Position numbers and translations under genes: made by a program. Below, piece after piece: positions 28,196 to 37,035 of a stretch of DNA of 64,000 bases; the first letter of the stretch is position 1; the number at the start of each line of letters is the position of its first letter. The DNA comes from Streptomyces beigongshangae (GTDB lineage Bacteria; Actinomycetota; Actinomycetes; Streptomycetales; Streptomycetaceae): assembly GCF_019710745.1 (NCBI RefSeq), contig NZ_JAHKJW010000019.1, forward strand, positions 1 through 64,000, written 5' to 3'. The notes under the pieces were generated by a model. That model searched no databases. It was not told the origin of the DNA and worked only from the letters and a program-made list of their open reading frames with translations.

Positions 28196-29563
28196 GTGGC
28201 TGGCGGGACCGGAAGAACACCCGGAGCCGGATCCGGAGCCGGAGCGGGTGGTGCGCGGCGCCGCCGGCGGCGATGGCTGCGCCGCACGGGGCTCGGGGTC
28301 GCCGTGGTCCTCGTGGGTGCCGCGGGAGCCGGGTGGGCGGTCTACGAGAAGCTGGACGCCAACATCACCTCCGACGACGGCACGGCCGCCGAGCTCGCCC
28401 GGTACGAGAGGGAGCGGCCCACCGCGCTGGTGCGCGACGCGCAGAACATCCTGCTGATCGGGTCGGACTCGCGGTCCGGGTACGGCAACCGCAAGTACGG
28501 GAGGGACTCCGGCACCGAACGCTCCGACACCACGATCCTGCTGCACCTCGCGGCGAACCGGCGCAGCGCGACCGCGGTCTCGCTCCCCCGCGACCTGATG
28601 GTGGACATACCGAGCTGCCGGGGGCCGGACGGCGACCGCGCCGGACCCGTGTTCTCGATGTTCAACCACGCCTTCCAGCGCGGCGGTCCGGCCTGCACGA
28701 TCCGTACGGTCGAGAAGCTGACCGGCGTGCGCGTCGACCATCACATGGTGGTGGACTTCCACGGGTTCAAGGACATGGTCGACGCCGTCGACGGCGTCGA
28801 GGTGTGCCTGAAGGAGCCGATCGACGACCCGGCCGCCAGGCTGCGGCTGCCCGCCGGCAAGGTGCGGCTCGACGGTGAGCAGGCCCTCGGCTACGTGCGC
28901 GTCCGCAAGACCGTCGGCGACGGCAGCGACACCGGCCGGATGGAGCGCCAGCAGCGCTTCCTGGGCGCCCTCGTCAACAAGGTGCGCAGCAACGACGTAC
29001 TGCTGAACCCGTCGAGGCTCTACCCCGTGCTGGACGCGGCGACGTCCGCGCTGACCACCGATCCCGGGCTGGCGAACCTGCGGGGTCTGTACGACCTGGT
29101 CCGCGGCATGCGCACGGTCCCCACCGAACGGGTGCAGTTCCTCACCGTGCCGAGGGAGGCGTACGCCCGGGACAGCGACCGCGACCAGCTCGTGGAACCC
29201 GAGGCGGGGAAACTCTTCGAACGGCTGCGCCAGGACGCTCCGCTGGAGGTCGCCGGGGAGGTTCCGCGGGACTCCGGCGCGCAGCGGCGTGGCGCGGATC
29301 CGGCCGACGCCCCTGACGGGCACGGCCGTTCAGACGAGCCCGGCCGTTCAGACGGGCACGGCTATTCATACGAGTTCGAGCGGGACCGGCCGGGACCCGC
29401 GGGGCAGGGGGAGCGGGAGGGCCGCCCCGTGGACGGCTCGTACGCCGAGGACGGCAGACCGGGCCGGAAGCGGCCCGCCGATCCCGCGCCCGCGCCGGGC
29501 CCCGCGCCGACTCCCGCGCCGACCTTCCGGGGCAACACGGCCGCCGAGGACGTGTGCGGCTAG
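28196..29563 (+). CDS. LCP family protein 1 (LytR-CpsA-Psr)
   Basis: Membrane-anchored phosphotransferase that ligates polyprenyl-linked glycopolymers to peptidoglycan. The 455-residue protein has a short Arg-rich cytoplasmic start, one helix (~residues 30-50), then the LCP domain with LLIGSDSR, VSLPRD and YVRVRK motifs carrying the conserved Asp/Arg residues. There is no LytR_C domain; a ~110-residue Gly/Asp/Pro-rich tail ends in EDVCG. Extracytoplasmic cysteines number four (IPSC, PAC, VEVC, tail). The GTG start is chosen for GGGAGGGGTGGAG just before it. First of four same-strand LCP genes in this stretch, interrupted by one opposing glycosyltransferase. Confidence 0.9.
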   Translation: MAGGTGRTPGAGSGAGAGGARRRRRRWLRRTGLGVAVVLVGAAGAGWAVYEKLDANITSDDGTAAELARYERERPTALVRDAQNILLIGSDSRSGYGNRKYGRDSGTERSDTTILLHLAANRRSATAVSLPRDLMVDIPSCRGPDGDRAGPVFSMFNHAFQRGGPACTIRTVEKLTGVRVDHHMVVDFHGFKDMVDAVDGVEVCLKEPIDDPAARLRLPAGKVRLDGEQALGYVRVRKTVGDGSDTGRMERQQRFLGALVNKVRSNDVLLNPSRLYPVLDAATSALTTDPGLANLRGLYDLVRGMRTVPTERVQFLTVPREAYARDSDRDQLVEPEAGKLFERLRQDAPLEVAGEVPRDSGAQRRGADPADAPDGHGRSDEPGRSDGHGYSYEFERDRPGPAGQGEREGRPVDGSYAEDGRPGRKRPADPAPAPGPAPTPAPTFRGNTAAEDVCG

Positions 29564-29821
29564 CGCCGAAACCGGTTGACGGGTAAAGGGAACACCAAGA
29601 GAGGGAACACACGTCCAAAGAATTGGGTGGATTGCCCGCTTGTAGGGACGTGGAATTTGTCACCGTCGTCGCTTGACGCCGAACTGGGCGGATAGTGTGA
29701 GCGATCCGGTGCGCCTGCGCCACGAGTTGCGCTCGTGGGTCGCGCGCCGGTTGGACCGACTGACGAGCGTCTTCTGAGGGGGAAAGACGCCGCGTGGCCC
29801 CGACGGAGGACTCGAGCAACC

Positions 29822-31564
29822 GTGGACGCGCAAGGCCGTGGGCGGGCGGACGACATCGACCCCGCAGACCAGTGGGTACTCAACCCGGACACCGGCGACT
29901 ACGAACTGCGACTGCAGGCTTCCGGACCGCAGTCGGCGGTCCCCGGGCCCCGCTCCCGCAGGAAGACGGGTGCCGCCGCGCCACCGCGCGGGCGTACCGC
30001 TCCGGCGCGGGAGCGCAAGGGCGCGCCCGAGGAGGCGCCGGACCCCGGCGTGCCCGGACCGCGCAGACGGCGCACGCCGCAGGAACCGCCGCCGGGCCGC
30101 CGCAAGGGCCGGCCCAAGAAGTCGCGGGGCAAGAAGGTCCTGGTCTGGACGGGCGGCACGGTGGCCTTCCTTCTGGTCGGTACCAGTTCGGCCGGGTACC
30201 TCTACTGGAAGCATCTAAACGGCAACATCACGTCCGTCTCCGACGACGGCGCGGGCACCGGTGGCTTCAGCAAGGACCGGGCGATCAACGTCCTGCTGGT
30301 GGGCACGGACAAGCGCACCGGCGAGGGGAACGAGAGCTACGGCGACTCGGACAGTCCCGGGCACGCCGACACCACGGTGCTGCTGCACGTCTCCAAGGAC
30401 CGTACGAACGCCACCGCGATGAGCATCCCGCGTGACCTGATCACCGACATCCCGGACTGCCCGACGGAGCAGGAGGACGGCTCCACCAAGGTCATCCCGG
30501 GCACGCTGAACACGCGCTTCAACGAGAGCCTGGGCCAGGAGGGCCGCACGCCGAGCTGCACGATGCGGACCGTCACCGCGCTGACCGGCATCAAGATGGA
30601 CCACTTCATGATCGCCGACTTCAACGCGGTCAAGACGCTGACCACGGCGGTCGACGGCGTCGACATCTGCCTGGCCAAGGACATCGACGACAAGGACTCC
30701 AAGCTCAAGCTGTCCAAGGGCGAGCACACCATCCAGGGCGAGGACGCGCTCGCCTTCGTCCGCACCCGCCACTCCGTGGGGTTCGGCGGCGACCTCAGCC
30801 GGATCCAGATCCAGCAGCAGTTCCTCAGCTCCCTGATGCGCAAGCTGAAGTCCAACGACACGCTCACCAGCCCGACCAAGCTGCTGAAGCTGGCGGAGGC
30901 GGGCACCGAGGCGCTGACCGTCGACTCGAAGATCAACGGCATCAACAAGCTGCGCGACCTCGGTATGGAGCTGGGCAAGTTCGACACGAAGAACCTGGCC
31001 TTCACCACCGTGCCCGTGGTCGACAACCCCAACGAGCAGGTCAAGTCCACGGTGGTCCTCCAGGAGGCCAAGGCCAAGGCGATGTTCGCCCTGATCAAGG
31101 ACGACGTCTCGCTCACCGCGGTCAAGCAGAAGGAGAAGAAGGAGAAGGCCGAAGTGGCCGCCCGGCTCAAGGGCACCAAGGCCGATCCCTCCGAGGTGCG
31201 CGTACGGGTCCTCAACGGCGGCGCGCAGAGCGGTTCCGCGCAGGAGGTCCTCAACTGGCTCCAGGTCGAGGAGGGCGTGACCAAGTCCGAGAACGCGGGC
31301 AACTCCGGGGCGACGCTGGAGAAGACGACTGTCGAGTACGCTCCCGACCAGGCCGATCAGGCACGCAGGCTCGCCGACCTCATGGGCCTGTCCGGGTCGG
31401 CCATGAAACCGGGTGAGAGCGTGACCAACTCCCAGGGTCTCCCTGCGATCACGCTGACCCTGGGTGAGGACTTCAAGGGGGCCGGGGTCTCTCTGACCAC
31501 TCCGTCGACGGCGCCGGGGGACGTCGAGAAGTCCACGGCGGACAAGGTCGAGTGCGCCAAGTGA
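29822..31564 (+). CDS. LCP family protein 2 with LytR_C domain
   Basis: 580 residues. The cytoplasmic N-terminus (~105 residues) carries the DQWVLNPDTGDYELRL motif that recurs in Streptomyces LCP proteins, then a very basic stretch, one helix (~107-127), the LCP domain (LLVGTDKR, SIPRDL, VRTRHS) and a C-terminal LytR_C domain beginning at VRVRVLNGGAQSG. The last residues are VECAK. Cysteines: IPDC, PSC, VDIC and the tail. GTG start with GGAGGA upstream. The 258-base leader contains GGAAC (29589-29593) followed after 19 bases by GTC, which could be an envelope-stress ECF promoter; this is only suggestive. Confidence 0.92.
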   Translation: MDAQGRGRADDIDPADQWVLNPDTGDYELRLQASGPQSAVPGPRSRRKTGAAAPPRGRTAPARERKGAPEEAPDPGVPGPRRRRTPQEPPPGRRKGRPKKSRGKKVLVWTGGTVAFLLVGTSSAGYLYWKHLNGNITSVSDDGAGTGGFSKDRAINVLLVGTDKRTGEGNESYGDSDSPGHADTTVLLHVSKDRTNATAMSIPRDLITDIPDCPTEQEDGSTKVIPGTLNTRFNESLGQEGRTPSCTMRTVTALTGIKMDHFMIADFNAVKTLTTAVDGVDICLAKDIDDKDSKLKLSKGEHTIQGEDALAFVRTRHSVGFGGDLSRIQIQQQFLSSLMRKLKSNDTLTSPTKLLKLAEAGTEALTVDSKINGINKLRDLGMELGKFDTKNLAFTTVPVVDNPNEQVKSTVVLQEAKAKAMFALIKDDVSLTAVKQKEKKEKAEVAARLKGTKADPSEVRVRVLNGGAQSGSAQEVLNWLQVEEGVTKSENAGNSGATLEKTTVEYAPDQADQARRLADLMGLSGSAMKPGESVTNSQGLPAITLTLGEDFKGAGVSLTTPSTAPGDVEKSTADKVECAK

Positions 31565-31568
31565 CCTA

Positions 31569-31610
31569 ACGGGTCCGTCCCACGTCCTACAGGGCGTGAG
31601 ACGGACCCGT
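31569..31610 (+). terminator. Hairpin between LCP genes 2 and 3
   Basis: Perfect 11-bp inverted repeat ACGGGTCCGTC / GACGGACCCGT with further pairing in the loop, starting 5 bases after the LCP 2 stop. It covers the upstream GTG of the next frame, which argues for the later start of LCP 3. Confidence 0.8.
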
Positions 31611-31641
31611 GTCAGGCGCAGGGTGGGGAGGCAGGGAACAC

Positions 31642-33423
31642 ATGGCGCAGAGCAGTGTGCGCGGGGAGGGGGCTCGCCCGCGCGCCCCGCGGACGGGGGA
31701 ACGCGGCCGCGGCGACGGCACCCCGCGGGCGGGAGCACGCCGCGGGAGCGACGGTGCGCAGGCGGGGGCACGCCGTGGCGGCGGCGGTCCACAGGCGCGG
31801 ACGACGTCGGGCGGCAACGGCGGCAGCGGCAGCGGTGGTGACGACGGGGAGAGCGGCAGACGGAACGGACGGCGGGGCGGCCGGCCCCGCCGGGTACTCC
31901 GCTGGTCCGCGATGGTGCTGGCGGTCCTGATACTCGGGACGGCCGGCGCCGGTTACCTCTACTACCGCCACCTCAACGACAACATAGCCAAGGGCAAGCG
32001 CAACAGCGGTGAGTCCGGCGTCGAGAAGGCCGACCCCAACGCCGACGGCCAGACGCCCCTGAACATCCTGATGATCGGGTCCGACAGCCGCAACTCGGAC
32101 GAGAACGTGCGGCTCGGCGGCAGCAAGGACCAGCGGGGCACCAAGCCCCTGGCCGACGTGCAGATGCTGCTGCACGTCTCCGCGGACCGCAGGAACGCGT
32201 CGGTCGTGAGCATCCCCCGGGACACCCGGGTGGACATCCCCACGTGCAAGGACCCCGAGACCGGCGAGACGTACCCGGCGAGGAACGACATCATCAACGT
32301 GTCGCTGCAGCGCGGCGGCGCCGGCTGCACGCTGGCCACCTGGCAGAACCTCACCGGTGTCTACATCGACCACTGGATGATGGTCGACTTCGGCGGCGTG
32401 GTGAAGATGGCGGACGCCGTCGGCGGCGTCGAGGTCTGCGTGCGGCAGAACGTGTGGGACCGCCCGCTGCCGGGTGTCCCCGGCGGCTCCGGCCTGAAGA
32501 TGAAGGCGGGCGCCAAGAAGATCAAGGGGAAGCAGGCCCTGCAGTGGCTGCGCACCCGGCACGCCTTCCGCAGCGACCTGGGCCGGGCCAAGGCCCAGCA
32601 CATGTACATGACGTCGATGATCCGCACGCTGAAGAGCCAGAACGCCTTCACGGACAGCACACGGCTGACGAACCTGGCCGAGGCGGCCACCGAGTCCCTT
32701 GAGGTGTCCGAGGAGATCGGTACGGTCAAGAAGCTGTACGACCTGGGCATGAAGCTCAAGTCCGTGCCCACGGACCGCTTCACGATGACGACCATGCCCA
32801 CGGTGACGGACCCGAGCAACATCAACCACCTGATCCCCAAGCCCCGGGACGCGGACAAGGTCTGGTCGATGGTCCGCGGCGACGTCCCCTTCGACAAGAA
32901 CGACGAAAACGGCAAGGACGGCAAAGGCGGCAAGGACGGCAAGGACGGTTCCGCGTCGGCGAGTCCGGAGGCGACCGGTACCGGGCCCGCCGCCGCGCCC
33001 GCGGCGGGGCTGGCGGTCACCGTCGTCAACGGCACGGCGGGCGAGGACAGTACGCAGGCGCCGGTGAGCAACCGCGCCTCGGCGATCGTGGGCGCCCTCC
33101 GGGCCAAGGGGTTCACCAGGGCCGTCGCGAGCGCGCAGCCCGCTCCCCGTACGCCCACGCAGGTGACGTACCCGAAGGGTTCGGGCGCGCAGGGCCGGGC
33201 GAACGCCCTCTCCGTGGCGGAGGCCCTCGGTGTGCCGGGCGGACAGGTGCGCGCCGCGGCCGACGTCGTCACCACCACGCTGACCATCGGCAGCGACTGG
33301 CGGGAGGGCACCTCCTACCCGAAGCAGTCCGCTCCGGAGGCCGGTGACCTGCCCGGGAGCGCGGACGCCAGCAACGGTGCGGAGAAGGGCTGCATGCCCG
33401 TGTACGAGCCGTACCGGTACTGA
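31642..33423 (+). CDS. LCP family protein 3 with LytR_C domain
   Basis: 593 residues: an Arg/Gly-rich cytoplasmic region (~90 residues, no DQWVL motif), one helix (~100-118), the LCP domain (LMIGSDSR, SIPRDTR, LRTRHAF), a Lys/Gly/Asp repeat linker near residue 430, and a LytR_C domain starting AVTVVNGTAGED. The C-terminus is KGCMPVYEPYRY. Cysteines: IPTC, AGC, VEVC and the tail. The ATG is preferred to the GTG at 31609, which lies within the terminator hairpin. It probably has its own promoter in the 77-base gap or depends on read-through. Confidence 0.9.
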   Translation: MAQSSVRGEGARPRAPRTGERGRGDGTPRAGARRGSDGAQAGARRGGGGPQARTTSGGNGGSGSGGDDGESGRRNGRRGGRPRRVLRWSAMVLAVLILGTAGAGYLYYRHLNDNIAKGKRNSGESGVEKADPNADGQTPLNILMIGSDSRNSDENVRLGGSKDQRGTKPLADVQMLLHVSADRRNASVVSIPRDTRVDIPTCKDPETGETYPARNDIINVSLQRGGAGCTLATWQNLTGVYIDHWMMVDFGGVVKMADAVGGVEVCVRQNVWDRPLPGVPGGSGLKMKAGAKKIKGKQALQWLRTRHAFRSDLGRAKAQHMYMTSMIRTLKSQNAFTDSTRLTNLAEAATESLEVSEEIGTVKKLYDLGMKLKSVPTDRFTMTTMPTVTDPSNINHLIPKPRDADKVWSMVRGDVPFDKNDENGKDGKGGKDGKDGSASASPEATGTGPAAAPAAGLAVTVVNGTAGEDSTQAPVSNRASAIVGALRAKGFTRAVASAQPAPRTPTQVTYPKGSGAQGRANALSVAEALGVPGGQVRAAADVVTTTLTIGSDWREGTSYPKQSAPEAGDLPGSADASNGAEKGCMPVYEPYRY

Positions 33424-33483
33424 GACCGGGTCCCGGACGGAACCCGGCCGGGACCGGGCCGGAACCGGGCCCGGCGGCGGTGC

Positions 33484-34515
33484 TCAGGTCTCGGTCAGGA
33501 CCGCCGGCCGGCGGGACGCGATGACCTTCCTGGCCAGCGCCTTCGGACTGGTCAGGAAGCCCCAGCCCCACGACATGTGCATGGTCGCCAGGGCCACCGG
33601 GATCCGCAGCCGCGCCCTGAGGGGCAGGCCCCTGCCCGCGGGCAGCGAGCCGGCCGTGATCGCGGCGAGGTAGCCGGCGGGGACCAGGAAGCCCCAGGGG
33701 GTCACCGCCGCCCCCACCACGAGGCCCGCGGCGATGGCGCAGACCGCGGTCGGCGGGGCCAGGTAGCGCAGGTTGATGGAGCCCTCGTGGTAGCGCGCGA
33801 CGACATGGCGCCACCGCCCGTAGTCCTTGTACTGCTTGGCCAGGGCCCGTATCGAGGGACGCGGCCGGTACGAGACCCGCAGCTCGGGCGAGAACCAGAT
33901 GAGGCCCCCCGCCTCCCTGATCCGGAAGTTCAGCTCCCAGTCCTGGGCGCGGATGAACTCCTCGTTGTAGCCGCCCTGCCGCTCCAGCGCCTCGCGGCGG
34001 AAGACACCGAGGTAGACCGTGTCCGCCGGGCCCGCCTGCCCGCCCGTGTGGAAGGCCGCGTTGCCCACGCCGATCTTCGAGGTCATGGCGGCGGCGACCG
34101 CGTGCTCCCAGTCGTTCTCGCCCTCGGCGTGCATGATGCCGCCGACGTTCTGCGCGCCGGTCTCCTCCAGGAGGCGCACGGCGGTCGCGATGTAGTTCGG
34201 CGAGAGCATGCCGTGCCCGTCGACGCGTACGACGACGGGGTGGCGGGACGCCTCGATCGCGGCGTTCAGCGCGGCGGGGGTGCGGCCGGTCGGGTTCGGG
34301 ACCGTGTGCACGCGGGCGTCCTCGCGGACGAGTTCGGCCGCGATCTCGTCCGTACGGTCCGTGGAGGGACCGATGGCGATCACGACCTCCATCTCGCCCG
34401 CGTACTCCTGGGCGAGGATCGCTTGGACGGCTCCGCGCAGATGCCGCTCCTCGTTGAGGACGGGCATGATCACGGACACGGCGGGGAGTTGCACGGCGGC
34501 CTTGGCGTTCATCAC
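33484..34515 (-). CDS. Family-2 glycosyltransferase (ExoA-like)
   Basis: A 343-residue enzyme with a GT-A domain: VSVIMPVLNEERHL, the VVVRVDGHG metal-binding DxD-equivalent near residue 97, and the RAQDWELNFRIREAGG acceptor-site motif near 210. Two or three hydrophobic segments at the C-terminus (about 255-300) fix it to the membrane. It transfers a sugar onto a lipid-linked acceptor on the cytoplasmic side; donor and product are unknown. It is inserted in opposite orientation among the LCP genes, consistent with making a polymer that LCP enzymes attach. The start is GTG or the adjacent ATG (34512). Confidence 0.88.
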   Translation of the reverse strand: MMNAKAAVQLPAVSVIMPVLNEERHLRGAVQAILAQEYAGEMEVVIAIGPSTDRTDEIAAELVREDARVHTVPNPTGRTPAALNAAIEASRHPVVVRVDGHGMLSPNYIATAVRLLEETGAQNVGGIMHAEGENDWEHAVAAAMTSKIGVGNAAFHTGGQAGPADTVYLGVFRREALERQGGYNEEFIRAQDWELNFRIREAGGLIWFSPELRVSYRPRPSIRALAKQYKDYGRWRHVVARYHEGSINLRYLAPPTAVCAIAAGLVVGAAVTPWGFLVPAGYLAAITAGSLPAGRGLPLRARLRIPVALATMHMSWGWGFLTSPKALARKVIASRRPAVLTET

Positions 34516-34626
34516 GGATCACGTTACCGCGAACGGGGGACACGGAGGCGCGCCGCCCGGTCCCTGCGCCGGGCCGCAGATCGTATGGGCCTACGGTGCT
34601 CGCGGATCCCCACACCCGGCCTACGC

Positions 34627-34632
34627 GGAGGT
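34627..34632 (+). promoter_or_regulatory. Ribosome-binding site that decides the LCP 4 start
   Basis: GGAGGT lies seven bases before a TTG (34640). It overlaps the alternative GTG at 34631, which would have no usable site. Confidence 0.55.
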
Positions 34633-34639
34633 GTCCGCC

Positions 34640-36226
34640 TTGTCCACCCCGCCCCGCTCCCCCGTCCCCCCCGAGGACCGGGACCCGGACCAGGACCCGG
34701 CTCCCGAGGACCGGCCCTCGGCCTCGGAGGGCCCGCTCCCGGTCCCGGAGGCCCCGCTCCCGGACCACGAGGGGCAGTCCCCGGCCTCCGAGGGGCAGTC
34801 CCCGACCGCCGGGGAGCAGTCCCCGGCGCAGCCCCCCGTACGGCGCGGCCGGCCGCGCTGGAGCACGCGGATGGCGACCTCGCTGTCCGTGGTGGTGCTC
34901 GCGGCGGGCGGTGCCGGGCACGCGGTGTTCACCGGGCTCGACTCCGACATCGACCGGATCGACCCCTTCAAGGACATGAAGAACCGGCCCGCGCGGGGCG
35001 ACGGCACGAACGTGCTGCTGGTCGGCACCGACGGGCGGGACCGGCTCTCCTCGGAGGAGAAGGAGGAGTACCGGCTCGGCGGCGAGCCCTGCCACTGCAC
35101 GGACACGGTCATGATCGTGCACCTCTCCGAGGACCGGCGGCGGGCCAGTGTGGTGAGCCTGCCGCGCGACTCGTACGCCGAGACGCCGCCGCACACCGAC
35201 CGGAACACCGGGGAACGGCACGAGGCGCACCCGGTCAAGCTGAACGCCGCGTACGCGGAGGGCGGGCCGCAGCTGACCGTGCGCACCGTCGAGCACATGA
35301 CCCAGGTGAAGATCGACCACTATCTGGAGGTCGACTTCACCAGCTTCATGAAGACGGTGGACGTGCTCGGCGGGGTGCGGATCTGCACGGCCCTGCCGCT
35401 GGCGGACCCGGTCACCGGGCTCGACCTGGCGGCCGGGACGCACGAGCTGAACGGCGGGCAGGCACTGCAGTACGTGCGGTCGCGGCACATCGACGGGGCG
35501 GCGGACTTCGGCCGGATACAGCGTCAGCAGCGGTTCCTGGCGGCGCTGATCGCCCGGGCCACGTCGTCCGGGGTGCTGCTCAACCCCGTCAGGTTCCGGG
35601 ACGTCACCCAGGCCGCGCTGGGCTCCGTACGGGCGGACAAGGGGTTCGGGACGGACCAGCTGGTCGCCCTGGGACGGGCGATGCGGTCCTTCTCGCCGTC
35701 CTCCTCGGAGTTCACGACGGTGCCGATCGGGACGATGGACTACGAGGTGAAGGGCGTCGGCTCGACGCTGAAGTGGGACGAGCGGAAGGCCGGGCGGCTC
35801 TTCAGGACCCTGCGCGACGACAGGCCGCTCGCTCCGCACCGGGTGCGGTCCGGGGTCGCGCGCGTGGAGGTGGCGCCCCAGCAGATCCGGGTGCAGGTGG
35901 AGAACGGGACGATGACGGCGGGACTGGGGCCCCTCGTGGACCGGGCGCTGGCCGCGACCGGGTTCCGGACCACGGGGACGCCGGTGAACGGCCGGGACCG
36001 CTCGCTGCGGCGGACCGTCGTGCGCTACGACCCGCGGTGGGACCGGTCGGCGCAGTCGCTGGCGGCCGCGCTGCCGGGGAGCGGGCTGGAGGCCGTCGCG
36101 GGGCAGGGGCCCGTGCTGCGGGTGGTGGCCGGGGCGGACTTCACGAAGGTCCGGAAGGTGCGGGCGAAGGACCCCGCGGAGGGGGAGTTCGGGGTGGTGA
36201 CGGGGGACCAGGTGGTCTGCCCGTAG
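34640..36226 (+). CDS. LCP family protein 4 with LytR_C domain
   Basis: 528 residues from a TTG start (GTG at 34631 is the alternative). The ~70-residue cytoplasmic part is acidic/Pro-rich with repeated EGQSP units, then a helix, the LCP domain (LLVGTDGRD, SLPRDSY, VRSRHIDG) and a LytR_C domain beginning IRVQVENGTM. It ends in VVCP. It has four cysteines but differently placed: the pair found in LCP 1-3 near IPxC and PxC is absent and a local CHC pair (GEPCHCTDT) appears instead, while the VRIC and tail cysteines are kept. No terminator separates it from the following inverted repeat. Confidence 0.9.
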   Translation: MSTPPRSPVPPEDRDPDQDPAPEDRPSASEGPLPVPEAPLPDHEGQSPASEGQSPTAGEQSPAQPPVRRGRPRWSTRMATSLSVVVLAAGGAGHAVFTGLDSDIDRIDPFKDMKNRPARGDGTNVLLVGTDGRDRLSSEEKEEYRLGGEPCHCTDTVMIVHLSEDRRRASVVSLPRDSYAETPPHTDRNTGERHEAHPVKLNAAYAEGGPQLTVRTVEHMTQVKIDHYLEVDFTSFMKTVDVLGGVRICTALPLADPVTGLDLAAGTHELNGGQALQYVRSRHIDGAADFGRIQRQQRFLAALIARATSSGVLLNPVRFRDVTQAALGSVRADKGFGTDQLVALGRAMRSFSPSSSEFTTVPIGTMDYEVKGVGSTLKWDERKAGRLFRTLRDDRPLAPHRVRSGVARVEVAPQQIRVQVENGTMTAGLGPLVDRALAATGFRTTGTPVNGRDRSLRRTVVRYDPRWDRSAQSLAAALPGSGLEAVAGQGPVLRVVAGADFTKVRKVRAKDPAEGEFGVVTGDQVVCP

Positions 36227-36249
36227 CCCGCGGGGCGGTGGGGGCCGTT

Positions 36250-36323
36250 CGCGCAGTTCCCCGCGCCCCTGCGGGGCTGCGCCCTCGCCGGCCTCGCCCC
36301 TCAGGGGCGCGGGGAACTGCGCG
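36250..36323. terminator. 22-bp inverted repeat built from the dispersed intergenic element
   Basis: CGCGCAGTTCCCCGCGCCCCTG (36250-36271) and its exact reverse complement (36302-36323) are separated by 30 bases. It lies between the convergent LCP 4 and thioesterase genes and so can terminate both. Each arm is a copy of the repeat seen at 9030, 61409 and 61698. Confidence 0.75.
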
Positions 36324-36370
36324 ACCAGCCACGACGGACCCGCGGCTACGTCCCCCAGGGAGCGGGGCGA

Positions 36371-36916
36371 TCAGTCCAGCCCCTCCGCCGTGCGGCGTTC
36401 GCGCAGGTCCAGGATCGCCCGCCGACGGGCCAACCGGTGCGTACGCCGGATCTGCGCCTCCTGGTACCGCCGCTCGTCCCGCTCGGTCTCCGGGCACACC
36501 GGCGGCACCCGCCGCGGCTTCCCGTCGGCGTCGACGGCGGCGAAGACGAGGTACGCCGACCCCACCTGCTGGGGTGGCGTCGACTCGTTCCAACGCTCGG
36601 CGAGCACCCGGACGCCGACCTCCATGGACGTACGCCCGGTCCAGTTGACCTGGGCCTTCACATGAACGAGGTCACCTACGCGCACCGGTTCCAGGAACGC
36701 CATCTCGTCCATGGAGGCCGTGACGGCGGGCCCGCCGGAGTGCCGCCCGGCCACCGCCCCCGCCGCGTCGTCGACCAGCTTCATGATCACTCCGCCGTGC
36801 ACCGTTCCCAGGAGGTTGGTGTCGCCGTGCGTCATGATGTGGCTGAGGGTGGTCCTGGACGCCGCAGTCGGCTTGCCTGGAATATCGGATTCCGGCGCTG
36901 GATCCTGGTCTGTCAT
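36371..36916 (-). CDS. Hotdog-fold acyl-CoA thioesterase
   Basis: A 181-residue protein of the acyl-CoA hydrolase family, cleaving acyl-CoA to fatty acid and CoA. Signatures are SHIMTHGDTNLLGTVHGGVIMKLVDDAAG (residues ~25-55), with the HGG turn and the catalytic-region Asp, and VHVKAQVNWTGRTSMEVGV later. The C-terminal 40 residues are charged and helical, ending in RRTAEGLD. The start at MTDQDP suits the family length. Divergent from LCP 5 across 119 bases. Confidence 0.9.
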   Translation of the reverse strand: MTDQDPAPESDIPGKPTAASRTTLSHIMTHGDTNLLGTVHGGVIMKLVDDAAGAVAGRHSGGPAVTASMDEMAFLEPVRVGDLVHVKAQVNWTGRTSMEVGVRVLAERWNESTPPQQVGSAYLVFAAVDADGKPRRVPPVCPETERDERRYQEAQIRRTHRLARRRAILDLRERRTAEGLD

Positions 36917-37035
36917 GACGCCCACCCTATGCCGGGGCGCGCAAGGGGCGCTTTGCATCAGCTTGGCAACAGCCGTGATCCGATTTTCCGAAGGCCCTTG
37001 TATGACACACCGTCGGGCACTGCACACTGGGTGGC